From contig CM021322.1 in the NCBI GenBank assembly GCA_010645155.1, positions 5,023,896-5,087,895 on the forward strand: a stretch of DNA of 64,000 nt, written 5' to 3'. Every line of letters starts with the position of its first letter. The first letter of the stretch is position 1. Origin of the DNA: Tigriopus japonicus. Lineage: Eukaryota > Arthropoda > Copepoda > Harpacticoida > Harpacticidae. This document shows, piece by piece, positions 1 to 14,300 of this stretch. Made by a program: the position numbers and the translations under genes. The notes under the pieces are model-generated. The model saw nothing but the letters and a program-made list of their open reading frames with translations, had not been told where the DNA came from and did no database searches.

Positions 1-2438
1 GGAGTGAAAAGTTATACCTTCTCAAACTTATGTACTGAAGAGAGCATAGAATGAAAGCGTTCGCCCTTTTGTGGTAAAACGATTACCACAAAAGGGCTAG
101 TTCATTCATTCTCGGTAGGATTTGCACTGAACTTTGAGTGAGCATAACTTTTGTCTCCGACGTTCGATTGAGCTGTAAATTGAAATACGTATTCTTGTCA
201 TCATATGCAAGGTCTCATTTGCAGAAGAACGTAATTGAATTGTTCTTAGTGGAAATCATTATTCTCATTGCTAGCCTCCCACTCCATGATTCCAGTGCTT
301 CTTGATCCAAGGTACCTCAACCATAACAGGTTCAAATAAAGACTACGCACAATGAAATCAAAATTTGGTGACTTACAAATATAGTTGTTACTTTTAAATT
401 TACTGAAAATAGATATCCGGTGGTTTGTCGAGAATCGTCCAACAAAGAAGAGAAAAGACAAAGCCTTTGACAAGGGTTGTAAGGAAATAAAAGGTGGTGG
501 AAAATGATTGGATTTCTCCACCGAGAGGGTGGAGTATCTCATAGTTAAATAGGGTTGGCTCGAGTTGTCATAAAAACAAACTCACTCAAGGATTAAGACG
601 ACAAAGACTTGAAATTGTCCTCTTTCGTTGGGTGATCATTCCACACAGATACACAAACTTCCCTCGTACAGGGCGAGAGGTCCGTACATTTGATTGATTT
701 CTCCAGATCTCTGTTCAATATACTGTACGCACGAACGATCGAGCCGCACAACTTTATGATACTAAGCGAAATGGCCAATAATTTCTTTTTATTAGCCCTA
801 CGAATCCAGATCAGATTCCATCCCACAAAAAACTTGGAACAAAACAAATCCATTTAGTTGCAAGTGCACTGAGAAGCAGATGGTGTCAAGATACATAACA
901 TTGCACATGCAGATTGCAGAAAAAGACCCTGGGGTAACGAGAGTGGCATAATAATGGGATAATCTGTGTGAGAATCGCTAGACAGTAAGTCCATTGCGTG
1001 GAAGTGCCATTATATGTGTAGTTAGAGGGGGTGCTTAGAAAGAAACTCTCAGGAAACTCGGGATAGACACTTGAGATCCATCCAAAAAGGTGTTGACAAA
1101 AAACCGCCATAATTCTTTCGTGGTCATTGCACACAAAAATCATTGGTCGAGTTTTTCTTGATCATTTTTTGTTCTTTCCCCTCAGATTCACGTTCAAGAT
1201 GGAAAAATCACAGTTTGTGGCTTTACTGATTCCTGGTTTGGCTTGAGATGGCAGGAAACCCAGTTGTTTGTGGGTGATTGGCAACGTCTGGCCAAAAAGA
1301 TTTGGTTCCGAGCGATTGATTGGAGATAGATATCGACCATATGCTCTCGACCGAAGATATTTATTAATCCACTCAAGTTTGTAACACCATTTTAAGTTGG
1401 GAAGTCATGTGTCTACTTGTCAGTTTTAGAAGTAGAAGACTGCAAACAAATTAGCTCTGAACAAAAGAAACTTCAAACCTCGGCGTGATTCACGGGTCTT
1501 TTGTTCGAAACAACGCCTGTCTTCGAGTCACTCGCCATAGAGATCATCATTACAACTATCACTAATATGTTCCTAGCGAAAAGATGGAGATCAAAGCAAT
1601 GATAAATGAACATTAGAGAAACTTAAGACAGGAACTAGTGCGGCACCAAAAGCCACTCCAGGAGATGAGTTAAACTATACTACGAAGTGAAGGTGAGAGA
1701 GGATGAGTGCGCTTGCTCCGACAAAATAATGTGTGAGTGCGTGGAGAATCGGACGTTTAAGGAGCTTCGCCCTCAGTGAGTGAGATTGTCAGAAACGTCT
1801 AATGCAATATGGTCGTTGCAGTCGCTCGAAAGTCGTCAAAGTGTAAAGAGATCATCACAAAAAGATCGCCGTATTTTCTGACTAAGGAAGAGTGCAGAGC
1901 TAAATAGTCTCGGCATGGGAACTTTAGCGTTCCTCAAAAAGAACCTGATTGTCCAAAGGGGGTGATTAAAGCGAAATGACGGACCATCATTGAGAGACCA
2001 GAGACAGGAAAAAGTTTGCAACGTCGTTTGGTGATTGATTTGCCCGCCATCATCCTGGTAATGAGTCCAAGTCCAATCCATCAAAATGAAGGGAGCAAAA
2101 AAGAACAAACACTTGGATGAAGTTAACCGAGCAAGAAAATGAGACAACCTCTTCGTGTCCGTTCAGAACCAGCTCTTTAACGCGCCAAAGAGGGATCAAT
2201 GCAGATTCCTCGACAAAGTTCAAAAAAGCTTTAAAGTCACCCATTGAACAATAGGTCGGTGAGTTCTTGGCATTCATGCCAACAATAGACTCGAGATTAG
2301 CGAAAGTGCACCACTTTGTCATGGCTCATTTTTGCATTCTTCAAGACGACCTGGCAAAGCTGCCAATTCTCAGTCAACGCCCTAATTTAGGCAAGGTATG
2401 ACCCGAGAAAAAAGTGGTTATATGGCCATGATCTTAAA
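1..2438. other. Intergenic region, no gene recognised
   Basis: Only short open frames are present, mostly on the minus strand. None shows a recognisable domain, a convincing splice context or a credible start. The only structure I see is the hairpin at 63-97, listed separately. The right part (about 2300-2438) should contain the promoter and 5'UTR of the glycosyltransferase-like gene starting at 2439, but I cannot place a TATA box or initiator with confidence. Confidence 0.5.
63..97. repeat. Perfect 15-bp inverted repeat with 5-nt loop
   Basis: The left arm (63-77, GCCCTTTTGTGGTAA) is the exact reverse complement of the right arm (83-97), separated by AACGA. Similarity continues imperfectly outward: AGAATGAA lies to the left, and GAATGAA reads on the opposite strand to the right. 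It could be a structured RNA, a cruciform-forming palindrome or a remnant of a small transposon. No function can be assigned. Confidence 0.7.
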
Positions 2439-5400
2439 ATGACTGCAGAAATGTTGGTGCTCATCAAGAAGAACGTTTCTTCAACCAATGTGTATTGTGT
2501 GGCCATAGTGCTTCTGTTGCTCTATCATCTCGGGTTCCTCTCGCCATTGACTTCCAATCTCGTTCAAAGTGATGTCAATCCTCATTGCCCACGAGTGGTG
2601 ACTGCCGATTTCAAGTCTATTTCTGAGGAGCCGTTGTTGAACCAGTCAACTCGGATTCCGCTTTGTCAGTGTCAAATTCAACTACCTCAAGTGTTTTCCA
2701 CCCAATCGTCTTTTGAGGACACCACTTGCAGTGCGACCGCATTTGCCCGTGGTGATCACCAAAGAGTGGTGGGATTCTCTTTCTATGGAGATTCTAGATC
2801 CCCTAAACACAAGTCAAAGCAGTATTACCAAGGGATCATTGATAACTTGGGACTTATGACCAAATTTTATCCGGGATGGGTCATGAGGTGAGTAAAATTC
2901 CTGAACGTAACTGTGTGCGTCTCTTTATTCCTAACAAAACGTGAAACATGTTAGGATTTCTCCTTATGGTATTAAAAACTTGACCTTTTGAAAGGTACTT
3001 TAATGAAAATGGATTGCATTTGCCTGAAAACGATTTAAATATTCTTGTTTAAGTCCCGCATACTGAAACGGTAAACTTAACTTGTCAATTTTATGATGGG
3101 ATCTGACCCATTAGACCTCATGGAAATATGTGAATAATTTAAGTTTATGAACACTCAATATATTTTGGTCAATGAAACGAATAATGAACTTTTTCCACTC
3201 ATTACATTAAGACTTGAACAGAAGACGTTTGTGAATGTCGAGAGCAAAAAATAGTAATGAGTGTTTTATTCAAAGTGAATAAGCAATATCTAAACATATG
3301 AGGCTAGTCTTTGGTTTGGTATAGTAGTATTTTTGAAGGAAAAAAGATTCGAGTTTTAGGCTACGCTGGAAATGTGTTATTTTTTCCCTTTTTGTAAAGA
3401 GTATGTACAAGGTTATTGTCAGAAAAACCATAGCCCTCTATGAGTAAACCGAAACAATGTGAGTATTGGGCGCATCAATTTGTAACATTTTTAAATAGTC
3501 TTTGCGTAAGAACTTCTAGTTGATGCAACGATTTCATGACATTTAAAAAAGTTTGTTCAGCAACTTAGTCTGGTTATTCCGAGTTTATTTTTCTTGGGTT
3601 GCTATGAATTGCTACCATTTAGAGCAAGCGTCTTTTCTAGTACGCTAAGAAACAGAAGAATGAAATTTTAAACATTGATTATCTAACAAATGTGCTAAAA
3701 AAACTGCAAAATCCCTGCTTTTGGATGTTACGAACAATACCGGAAATTTTCGCAATTTTGTTGATTGATTTGTTGCGTCATACAAGTCCATACTGTGTGT
3801 CAGAATTGCCGTCGTTTACTTACCCAAGCACAGTCATTGATTCAAAAGAACTGATGTGCCAAGTTTTGATGATTGCAAACAAAACGCTACACGACCTATC
3901 AATTTCACCTTGAAGGATTTCCTGCCATTTAAGCCTAGATGAATAGAAACTTGAGAGTGTACTTGTTTTTCAGGTAGTTGTGAAAACAATTACCCATGAA
4001 CCCATATCCTTTTGCGAGCCGACGATCGAAGTGAGGATTTTTCAAAGACCACCCACACACAATACCAAAGTGAAAGTCATTGTTAGATGTCAGAAACTTT
4101 CAATTTCGGTTCTCCCACTAAATATAACAAACTTTGATTGATTTGCAATCTATCAAAGAATAGAATCATTTGATCTGTCCTCTCTAATTGGCTCGAGTTT
4201 GTTTCAACAGTGCAAAACACGCCAAGTTTGGTTATTCTAATTTTAATATAGACAAGAGATCCTATTTATACTAGGTAAGGCCTATAAATAACCATGACCA
4301 AACCTTAGGTGGAATTTTTGAGGGGTCTTTCCTTCGATGGAAATTACGCGTATCTGTACAGTTTCGGCTTATAAGCTCTCTTAGTTAGAAGATAGCCCGA
4401 GATGCCTTTTCAAAGCCAAATGGAAACATTAATCATCCAATTAAACCGCAAACTCCTCTCAAAGGTAAAATTGGTCTGAATCGAATGTTTTCAGTACCAG
4501 GTGTGCAACAAGTGTAACCAAAAGATAAATATGGCACATTTATTACCCTTATCAACTTCTCGATTGTTCCAAAACATTATCATATTTCAGGCTATATTTC
4601 GATCTCAATCCTGGTGACGACCTCCTTGGGTCTTTGTGCGAGTTGTCTTGCCGCAATGCCAATTTGGATCTGTGCCATATCCAACACCTACCTGGAACGC
4701 CTCTTCCGAATGCTAGTCGCATTTTCCCCATGAATTGGCGCTTTTTCCCCACACTCGACCCTCAGGTAGGAGTTATTTCAAGACGAATCAATGTTGCACG
4801 ACCGTACTTTCATTACTTACGCAATAATAGTAGTCATTGCAGGCAGAGCGTGCTCTACATACTACGTACAGTAGATTGTGTGTAATGATGCCGATGCCTC
4901 ATGCTTCAATGGTAATGGTGATGGTCATAAACAACCTCTACCCCGGAAAGTTGCTTTGTTCAATTCTGACGTTTTCTAATTAAACGGATGTTCTTGATCA
5001 TTTCAACAACACCCACTTGCTTCAAAATGGTCTTCAATGTTGCTCCCGTATCATGTGTGCGTGCAACGTACGTGAACACGTGGTCTCATTCATCATCCGC
5101 ATCCATTTCAGGTTGACTTATTCGTTTCCCGAGATCTCGATAGTCGCTTCTCTGAACGCGAACAATCCGCGGTTCAAGAATGGTTGAAGTCCAAGTCAGC
5201 CTTCCATATGATGCGAGATCATCCGGCACACGTGGTCAGTATTCTCGGTAGTGGATGGGGAGTCAAATTGACATCCACGGAAATTCGCTCCCAATGGAAG
5301 AGTGCGTGGATGATTGGCAAGAATTCGCCGATTATGTGGGCCACCAGAGGAATGACTGGTCCGGATCAGGGGTTCCTAAAAAGGTAGCTAGATCCGAGGT

Positions 5401-5802
5401 GACATTTAGAGCCCATTTTCTAGCGCAAGGTTGCATGAAAAGAGTTTCCCTTCTGAAAAAAGAACGCTTGTCTTCAGTGTGTGTGCATGTGCACGTATGG
5501 GAAAAACTTGTCGATGATCGATCGTTTGTGTCGTTGACGAAGCGAAGAATTGAAAAGTTCGTGGCTGAATCATTCTACCGCTTTTTTACAGGTTCGTTTG
5601 GCCATGGGCAAAGAAGGACTCCATTCAACACGACAGTTACACATGTCAAGTGTTTCCCGGAACCTTGGGGTTCCCAACCCCTCGAAAGAATGAACCAGAT
5701 AACTTCATCGCTTCCGTTGTTGCACAAAATATGTCCATCTGGAAAATTTGCCCTTACCAATGCCGCCGAGAAGGACATCGTTTGGACTGGATTTATTGCT
5801 AA
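2439..5802 (+). CDS. Type II membrane, glycosyltransferase-like protein (4 exons)
   Basis: Predicted exons are 2439-2887, 4591-4765, 5112-5383 and 5592-5802. Joined with GT-AG introns they give an uninterrupted 368-residue protein. Residues about 17-35 form one hydrophobic segment after a short basic N-terminus, which fits a Golgi or ER type II anchor. Exon 3 encodes an acidic DxD-type motif inside SRDLDSR (D216, D218), then MRDHPAH at 242-248. Exon 4 encodes HDSYTC (312-317) and FPTPR (326-330). This pattern (DxD with flanking arginines, RDHP, HDSY) resembles poorly characterised glycosyltransferase-like proteins found in invertebrates and some large viruses. DxD motifs usually bind metal and nucleotide-sugar. 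The enzyme activity and substrate are inferred, not shown. The start is the first ATG of the open frame and sits just before the anchor. The exon order and phases agree at every junction, so the gene model is more certain than its function. Confidence 0.75.
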
Positions 5803-8302
5803 AAAGGCAATTTTCCCTCCTGAGTCACCCCAACCCTCAATAGCCCGAAAATACATCGATCTATAAATAAGCCTCGATTTGACATCTGAGTGTCCCTGAA
5901 TTTCAATTCCAGCCCTCGGAATTGTGTTCGGTTGCATGCCTAATTCTTCTACACGTTCTATACGAGTGTTCCAAGCTTCTTTCAGTGGAACTCGAGGATG
6001 CTTGGATCCCTCCCAAAATCCCTACAACCCTTTCTCGTTCGCTTGGCTTGGCATTATACGGAAGATGGAATACGCTTGTCCCTGACGTTAATATTTCATT
6101 CCAGAGACACATTTTGAATTAGTTGGAATTTATGGCTCCAAAGAGGGAGAGAAAGCCAAGGTCTGCAAGAGCCAAGGAACGAGAATGAAGGAACGAGAAT
6201 GCGATATTGAAAAGACCTAAAACAACCATAAAGCGAACTGTTAAGTCAACATCTGACTTAGTTGGCTCAACCCAAAGCGATCTCATTCCAAATTCATATG
6301 ATTATTTGTCCAGGACCAACACGCAATCCTTCTTTTATTTGTGTTGTGCCAATTTCCAATCCTGCCTTAGGTGAACCCAATGCACGCCACATGCAGATCA
6401 GAACGACGGACGGCATTTGCTCAGTTTACCCTTCTCACATTCTCCAGAGTGTATAAATATATCAGACTGTGGTAGGGTAGCACTTAAAGGTTCAATACAG
6501 TTCTACCGGAGGAAACTGAGTGAGTAGAGCATGCATGCATGCATGTAGCCAAGTTAGTCAGTTGGCAAACTTACCTACACATTAGTGGTCGTACCGTCAA
6601 AGTTGGTGAGGACAGAGGGGAAAACCAGGGGGATCAGAACATTACCAAGTACACGAAGCTCCACCTGGATCGTTGAACGGGATATGAATAAATAATGTAA
6701 TTGCCTCAATTCCCAATCGAATCATCGTCTCCATGGACTGTTAATGGACTTGACTCGTAAGAATCGATCCCTGGCACGAGCCTATCGACTGACATTTTGA
6801 ATGTCATCAAATGCTTGGCAAAACTAACATGAGCAAATGCTTTGCAATCTTTGATCTATTTAAGTTCAGATAAAATACAGTTAAGGCAAGAAGTATGTAG
6901 TGATTTTTTGTCTCCCTATGTTTTCAAAATATAAATCTAACCAGGTGCATAAGTGCAAAAACATCTTCATGCGACATTACAAGTTGGCTCAGCTATATGG
7001 CCAAGCTTGTATTGATTTTCGTACTTTTCTGCGTCTCCGTTAAAAAACAGAGGTTGATAGAAAAAGGCAAAAAAGGGCAAAAATGTACAAGCATACAGGG
7101 TAGCATTGAAAACGTTAAATTTTTAAATAAGCTGATCGTTCTACTTTGTGTCAAAGGTGAGAGGAAAAGTGCAGGTGCACAAATAAATTCATTTTTAAGC
7201 GGTTGAAAGAATTCTATCAACCATTATAAACAACAAACCTATAAATGTGAAATGGAAAAACTGATAGTCTCATTCAGAACTTCTCGTGTGATCTTTTGGT
7301 TACACAATTGTACAGTCTTTTAAAAAAGAACGATTCTATAACAATGAATATTACTCCAAATATACTTAAGCTTGCTTGCTGGAATGAATTAGTGATCATC
7401 ATTAACCCTATCATATTATAAGCATTTCATAACTGTATTTGCATTTGGAGAGATGCCTTGTTTAATGACACCTTATCAGGGTTTCGTTTTCCTTTCAAAC
7501 TTGATGCCCCTGATTGACAAATGAAGCATTACACACTTACTGCCAGTCACTTCAATATTGCACTGGAATGAAGTTATATTTTAGCTTTCAACCGTATTTT
7601 GGCATGAACAATAGATTTGGTCAATAGTCGACTGTGAGTATGTGACGTTAGGGAGAGTACGACCATCAATCGATCAGGCGACAGGAGGAGAGAAGAAAAA
7701 TATTTGAAAAAAGCCATTGTGTGATGTGAACAATGCCATTGACTTCATCTCAGATGCACATGCTTTGAACATAGAGTCCTTCTAAACCACAGTTGTTCCA
7801 TTTCAAAAGCAAACGAATCATTCACGCCTCCCCTCCGAGGCGAATCGTCGTGACTCGGATCTCATCAACGGTGATCGACGCCACCAAACGCCGTTCAAAC
7901 ATCACACGAAAGGAGCGTCCGTCAGCGGAAAAATCGGCGTCCAAAGTTTTTGGAAGATCGTGGAGGTCCCTTCGGAGGATGGAGAACACGCCAGAAGAGA
8001 AAGAGAGGGATCAGTTTCGAATTTGGAGATTGTGGATGAACATTATGAATAGAGAGAAAGCGTGTCACGTCGACTCGAAGTGAAGTGAGGTGGAAACAAT
8101 ATTGGTTCTATGAAGCCTTTGTGCTCCTCGTGGCAAACTGCTACCAAAGAGAGAGAGAAAAAAAGTGAGATCTCTATGGAAACTGTGTAGGTACGGGTTG
8201 TCACAAAAATGAGAAGTCAGAAAGACTATCATGGTGGCACTCCATCCACTCACATCCTTTAGCTTTTCTAGTGACACTTCAAGCTAACATAACATCTTCA
8301 CC
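5803..8302. other. Intergenic region between glycosyltransferase-like gene and TMTC2
   Basis: No gene recognised. It holds a short (ATGC)n run at 6531-6545 and a direct repeat of the 14-mer AAGGAACGAGAATG near 6174-6202. The 7790-8302 part is less AT-rich and probably contains the promoter and 5'UTR of TMTC2. An open frame there (7793-8083) has no recognisable domain. Confidence 0.45.
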
Positions 8303-11300
8303 ATGCGACTCGATTGGGTGGGCTCGGGGTGTAGTTTGGTGGCAATCCTCGTCTACTTCAACACATTGGACGCTCAATTCGTCTACGATGATACGTAAGT
8401 TCCGATTCATGCAATTCCGAAAGAGACTTCAAACTGGGATGGTTGCAGATGGTAGCCTTTTCCTGTCCAAAAGGGTGAACATTGGACCTCTCGACATCCC
8501 ATTGAGATTGCCGCTAGATTTGATCATGCTTTGATAAGAAATACACAAACAACAGCTGTCATCAAGCATGTCTGCTGAAAAAATATACCAATGGTTCATT
8601 GTGTCACATAGTTTGGGCGAATCTTCATCCTTTGGAAGAGGGAAGGAAAGCCATCTCGGAAAGTTGGTGGTTGGCGCTGGAGGGATTTCGCCTCTGGCAT
8701 CTTTTGTGTTTGCTCTCGAGTTTTGGGTGGATGATGTTGCTGACAACCATTTTCAAGAGGATTATAACATTGATGAGAGGTTCTCAATTGGTTGTTTGGT
8801 TGGCTGGGTTTCATAGGGAGACCCTGTGTGGCAGTTTGTCGAGCTAATTTCGAGCAAGAGCTCTGAAGTGCACTCTCCACTCTACTGAACGTAGCTTGGG
8901 AATTACAGAATCAATCTCGTCCAAGATTTTCTACATCGATTCCCACCATCAAATACCAATCTAGACGACGAGAGAGTCGATGATTATTTTTCAATTTCCC
9001 TTAATTGCTCGATTTAGGATTCTGATCGAACCGTCAGAAGGGCAGTTGTTTCAAGGCACACCCAAAAAGAGACATTCGTTTTTCTCTGTGAATTAAGTCA
9101 TGGAGTGCGAAGGTGTGAATCGTCTCGCTTTTTAACTTCGCCTTGACTTCTTAAGCTAGAGAATGAGATTTTTGCGAGAAAGAAGCCGGATTAATGCGCC
9201 ATTTGAAAAAGGCATATTTCTTTGTGCATTTCATTGCTCCAAGGTAAAGAAGACTAAACAAATGGATAACCAAATTCTTTTGTTTTGATAATCTTTATCG
9301 CAATATTTTTAGCACTCATTAGATACATATTTGGTTATGATAATAAAATATAATTTGACGTATAAATATCGTATAAAGTGGTCCATTCTGGGTTTAATCG
9401 ACGCAATTCGATGCGTGTATCCACTAGATGCGGGAGAGGAGAGACCTGGGATCGAACCCGTGTACCCTGAGTTCATCAATGGCTCTGCAACCACTTTCTC
9501 CCTTTAAACAGCTCCAAACAAGTTATTAAGAACGAGTCTCAGTTGTTGAATTCCACTAACGTCAAGTTGCATATTTTTATGAAGATTACAAAAACCATAA
9601 TGATGATTTATACAAAAGTGCAAGAAAAGGCCTCTAATTTTCTACTTCAATCTGATCAAACGCCAATAAGACACATGGTAAAGAATTACTTAACGAAGCG
9701 TGCACCCTATTTATTCATGTAAAATATTCAGTTTCATCAAAATCATTGTAGGATTTAAATAAAGCTGGGTTCTTGTGATGCAGTATTTGAGCTAAAATGT
9801 AAAATTAATCCATTCAGCTCCATTTCCCGAGCATTAATACTGCAAATCTTTGGACCAGAACCTTTAAAACCATTTGTCTTGTGGCAGTCAATAATTCATA
9901 ACCATGAAGCAAGGTCGATTGAAATTTGACTGGAGTTAGATTTGACTTTTTTTGTTTCTAAAGGTTAAATTTGAAGGGCCTCATTTAAAGACCACTTTTA
10001 AAAGCTAAACAAAAAGCCTTCTCCACTAATGGAGATGAGAACATATTTTTTGACACCATTTTGTCTCCTGTTTTATAATCTTAAATCTAATCATAAAATA
10101 AGGGTGGGTGAGCCACATTGATATATTTACTCCTTGCACTACAACAAAAAGAGGATGACTCAAAGAAAACACTGCAGAACAGAATAATGTCAAATGACTA
10201 GCTTTCAATGTATTTTCCAATGTACGATGGATGGAGAAAAGATAAATATCAATCTGTTTTGGTGACCTCTTAGCAACTATGACTTGGATTCAAGGGTTTA
10301 AAACACCCCCATATCAATTTCGTGCCACCTAAACATTTTGTTCTGTCATTAGTCATTACAAATCAAAAATTTGATTTTATCAAGCACTTTGATTTTATTG
10401 CACATTATTTCGCGTCTTAGTTACTATCGATACTAACAAGTCACAAATCACAATCAACTCCTTTCTTCAAAATAATTAATACACCTTTTTTGTTGCTTCT
10501 ATTGTCACCCTGTTTAGTCTTTCTTGTCGAATTTAAAGTGTATATGGGAGCAAATAATCTCCATTCCTAGGCAACTTTGAAGCATTTCTACAGCCTCATC
10601 CGCGAAAGCTTTACATGGAAGTCAAATCGCATTCATTTCAGTGACCTCCATCCAAACTGTTCCCATTGAAAATGAACTATTCTACGTATTCCGACAATTC
10701 AATTCGAACCAGCAAAAAGAATTATATTTGGAGAGAGCTTCGTCAAAATTTGAACGAAAGCAGAACACTTACCCAGAAATTGAGAGCTAACAGTGAGTTT
10801 GATACATCAAATATGCAAATTACACGCTCGCTTTCAAAAGTTCTCGTCTGCATGAGCCACAGGGAAAACTCGTTTCATCATTAAAAAAGAGGGAAACTTT
10901 TCTGACGAAAATAAATGAACCCGTCATGCTCCCAAGGCAATATGTAAACCTTGCATTCAAACTTTGCTCATTACGGGCCCTAGATGGACGGCCATCATGT
11001 TTCCTTTAATCCATCTCAATCCGGTACCAAAAATATATATACGTAGCGTTTCATGACCAAATCCATTGACCTTTTCCAACCTAATGACCACGGGAGTCAT
11101 TTGTTATTCCGGACATGGAAACACGAAATGCTTCGACATGCCAATTCCCTCACATATACAGTATATACCCTTATACCTCTATGGTAGCAACGTAATTGCT
11201 CCAAGTTTTCCAAGTTATCAACAAAGAAAATCCAAATATCATCAGTGACAACATTCTCCCTCTCTCTCTTTTCTGTCCCACCAAGGATCGCGTCTAACAC

Positions 11301-14300
11301 AATTGTGCACTGCCAATCTCGTTAGGGCTTATGATTTTCATATTCCCTTCTTTATGTGAAACGTGCTCGGGTCGCGAACTGGTACCAAATGCTGTACGTA
11401 CAGAGACTCACTCCTCTTTGGAGGTCCAAGGACCACAGAGCGTCCTAGAATGCATTGGGGAGTTGTTGGATTGAGGGGGAAATAACATCATCGATGGAGC
11501 ACTATACGCACTCACACAGTACATGCACACACGATTTGACTGTGTCCGTGCTTGTGCTTTACACTGGAGGTTCGATACCAAAAGCTCGACGGATCGAAAC
11601 TCGATGTACATGTGTACGTTCGTTCGTATGCGTAGAGATCGACCGAGAATGGATGGAGCAGAACCGAGCTGAACGAATGCAATGAGGGCAAAACCAACAG
11701 AGCAGAACACCCTGCGCTCTCAAATGACATCAGGGATATAATACATATGAGCTCATGATGCCACTGGATTTACTTCCATCCCGAGGATGCAGAAAAAGAC
11801 ATCAGTAGTTCTCGGATTTCTTGATGGCACTGTTGTTGCACAGTTCAAGTTATTTAACATGTTTCAGAGGGAAAGCAAAAAACATATCATAGGATTGACG
11901 AGAGTAATGACTGATGAGAATTCGATGGGAAAGAGATCAAGCATTAGGAAGCTTTTCAATCTCCACGTCAAGAAAATGAACGAATTCAGTTTCAGAGGGT
12001 TTCAACTACCTAAGTCCTGCACTAATAGTGCCTGAATGATTCATGAGATTTCTTTGAAATCAATTCCAAAACTCCAGGGGCGGGGGCCAACCAATTACAA
12101 TTCAATATCAGGTCCATAATGACTTTGTTTTTGCCATTGTCCTCGATTACTCTCCTCATGTGGGTAACAATGAAGGGAAGCTTTTTTTTCTCTCTCAGTT
12201 TGGTGAAAGAACCTACAACACACACGTAGTAAATTGCCCAGCTCCAATTTCTCGGTTGCATTGGCTGATTTCTCAGAGAAGGGCAACTCGAGCCCTTTGA
12301 ATTATACATCAGCCCGAAGATTGATTGGGATTGTCGTTCTCGTTTCAGGCGTGCCATCCTTCAGAACACGGATATCCAGAGTCACGCCCCGCTCTCTAAC
12401 CTGCTCCTCAACGACTTTTGGGGCACGCCCCTTTCCCACTCGGGCTCTCACAAATCGTATCGACCGCTCACCACCTTCACTTTCAAACTCAACTACATGT
12501 TGGGTGGGGGCTTTAAGCCTTTCTCATATCATCTGACCAACACCCTACTTCATGGTCTGGTCACATACTTCTTCGTAATCCTCGTGAAAACCTTCACCCA
12601 CGCCAAGAACGAGAAATGTGGAACCACGTGGATGGCTGGATTACTTTTCGCCGTTCATCCCATTCACACTGAGGCTGTGGCTGGAATTGTGGGCAGGGCT
12701 GACATCTTGTGTGCTCTTTTCTTCATCCTCGCGTTGCTCGAATACCGTAATCATATTGGGAACAATGATTCCCATAGAGAGGGTGGTTATTGGTGCCAAG
12801 AATATGCCAAGAGAGAAGTGTCACACAACATCAACAATAACAGCAACTACAGTCATGTAAAGCACAAGGCTTGGATGGATCATGAATATAAATGTCGTGA
12901 CAAAAATGGGAATGTGTATCTTAGCGAGAGAAAGAAGCGACACCACTCCTCGGCCTCCTCCTCCTCCTCTTCTTCCTCGTCGGTCTCCTCTACAACTTCG
13001 AACCTCTACGACTTTTTGGGAAACGCCCAACTTTATCAAGGGGAGAAGTTCCATCTTAGCTTGACACTTTTACTAGCAGGATGTGCCATGTTATGCAAGG
13101 AACAAGGAATCACCGTTCTTGGCGTGTGTTTCCTGCTCGATCTCTTGGAGCCCAAGCAAAACGGACGTCGATCGAGACAAAGACGAAGTCTCATCATTCT
13201 CATCCTTGGAACCATCGCCCTAATGTACCTCAGAGCCATGGCCATGTCATATTCAACGCCCATGTTTGCCAAAGCTGATAACCCTGCGGCCAGCAATGAT
13301 TCTTGGCTGACTCGATTCCTGACTTTCGTTTATCTTCCAATATTCAACCTGCTCCTTATGGCGTGTCCAGTTTCGCTGAGCTTTGACTGGTCCATGGATG
13401 CAATCCCCCTCATATCGAGCTTGAGTGATCCCAGAAACCTGACTTCGCTGCTCGGATACGCTCTGTTGGGCACAGTGTCGGTGAAAAATGTGATACTACC
13501 GGTGGTTGGTGCGGTCCAAGATCTCTTCAGGGGGAAAACATTGAGCTGTGATGGGCAACCTCTCTCCAAAATGGCAACCATCAAGGAGCATCATCAGGTG
13601 ACAGGTTTCTCCTTGATCCTAATGGTACTACCTTTTTTGCCGGCCACTAACCTTTTGTTCTACGTGGGCTTCGTGGTGGCTGAAAGAATCTTGTATGTTC
13701 CCTCTCTGGGTTTTTGCCTCCTCTCAGCCCATTGCGTCGAGACGGCCTTTCGAAGGCTGCGACGCCACATACCAAGAAAAATGGGTTGGGCTTTGCAAGC
13801 GATTTGTTGCAGCTTGCTCTTGATCTCAAGTGGACTCAAAACGTGGACGAGAAATCTAGAGTGGAAGGATGAAGAGAGCCTCTATCGGGCGGGACTTAAG
13901 ATTAATCCAGCTAAAGGTACGTACACTCGCACACACATTTTCTTGTCTCTCTTTCTTGAGCCGTAAATCTCCCCCTCAAACCTCAAACCGACTGCAAGAA
14001 GGCAGCCAACGAAAGACGGAAGGAAGCTCTTGCTCTTTCTATGAGTTTAGACCTTTCCGAACAATAGCGAGCAAACATTTGGACAACGAACGGCAGTTCC
14101 AACTTTCAACCTGTATACACACACTCCACAGCTTGGTTGTACTCGTACTTACATGTACCCTTGTCTGTAAATACTAGTTGTTATGTTCCACCGAGAAACT
14201 CTTGATCGTCTCCTTGTCAGAGACAAATGAAATGCCATAAACCATCCACACTTAGCTGAACACGAGACAGCAACAACAAGCTGGTTAGTGCAAACATTCT

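Noticed and set aside
7793..8083. 96-codon basic frame upstream of TMTC2
   Set aside because: No domain and composition typical of a 5'UTR or promoter region; it does not join to TMTC2 exon 1.
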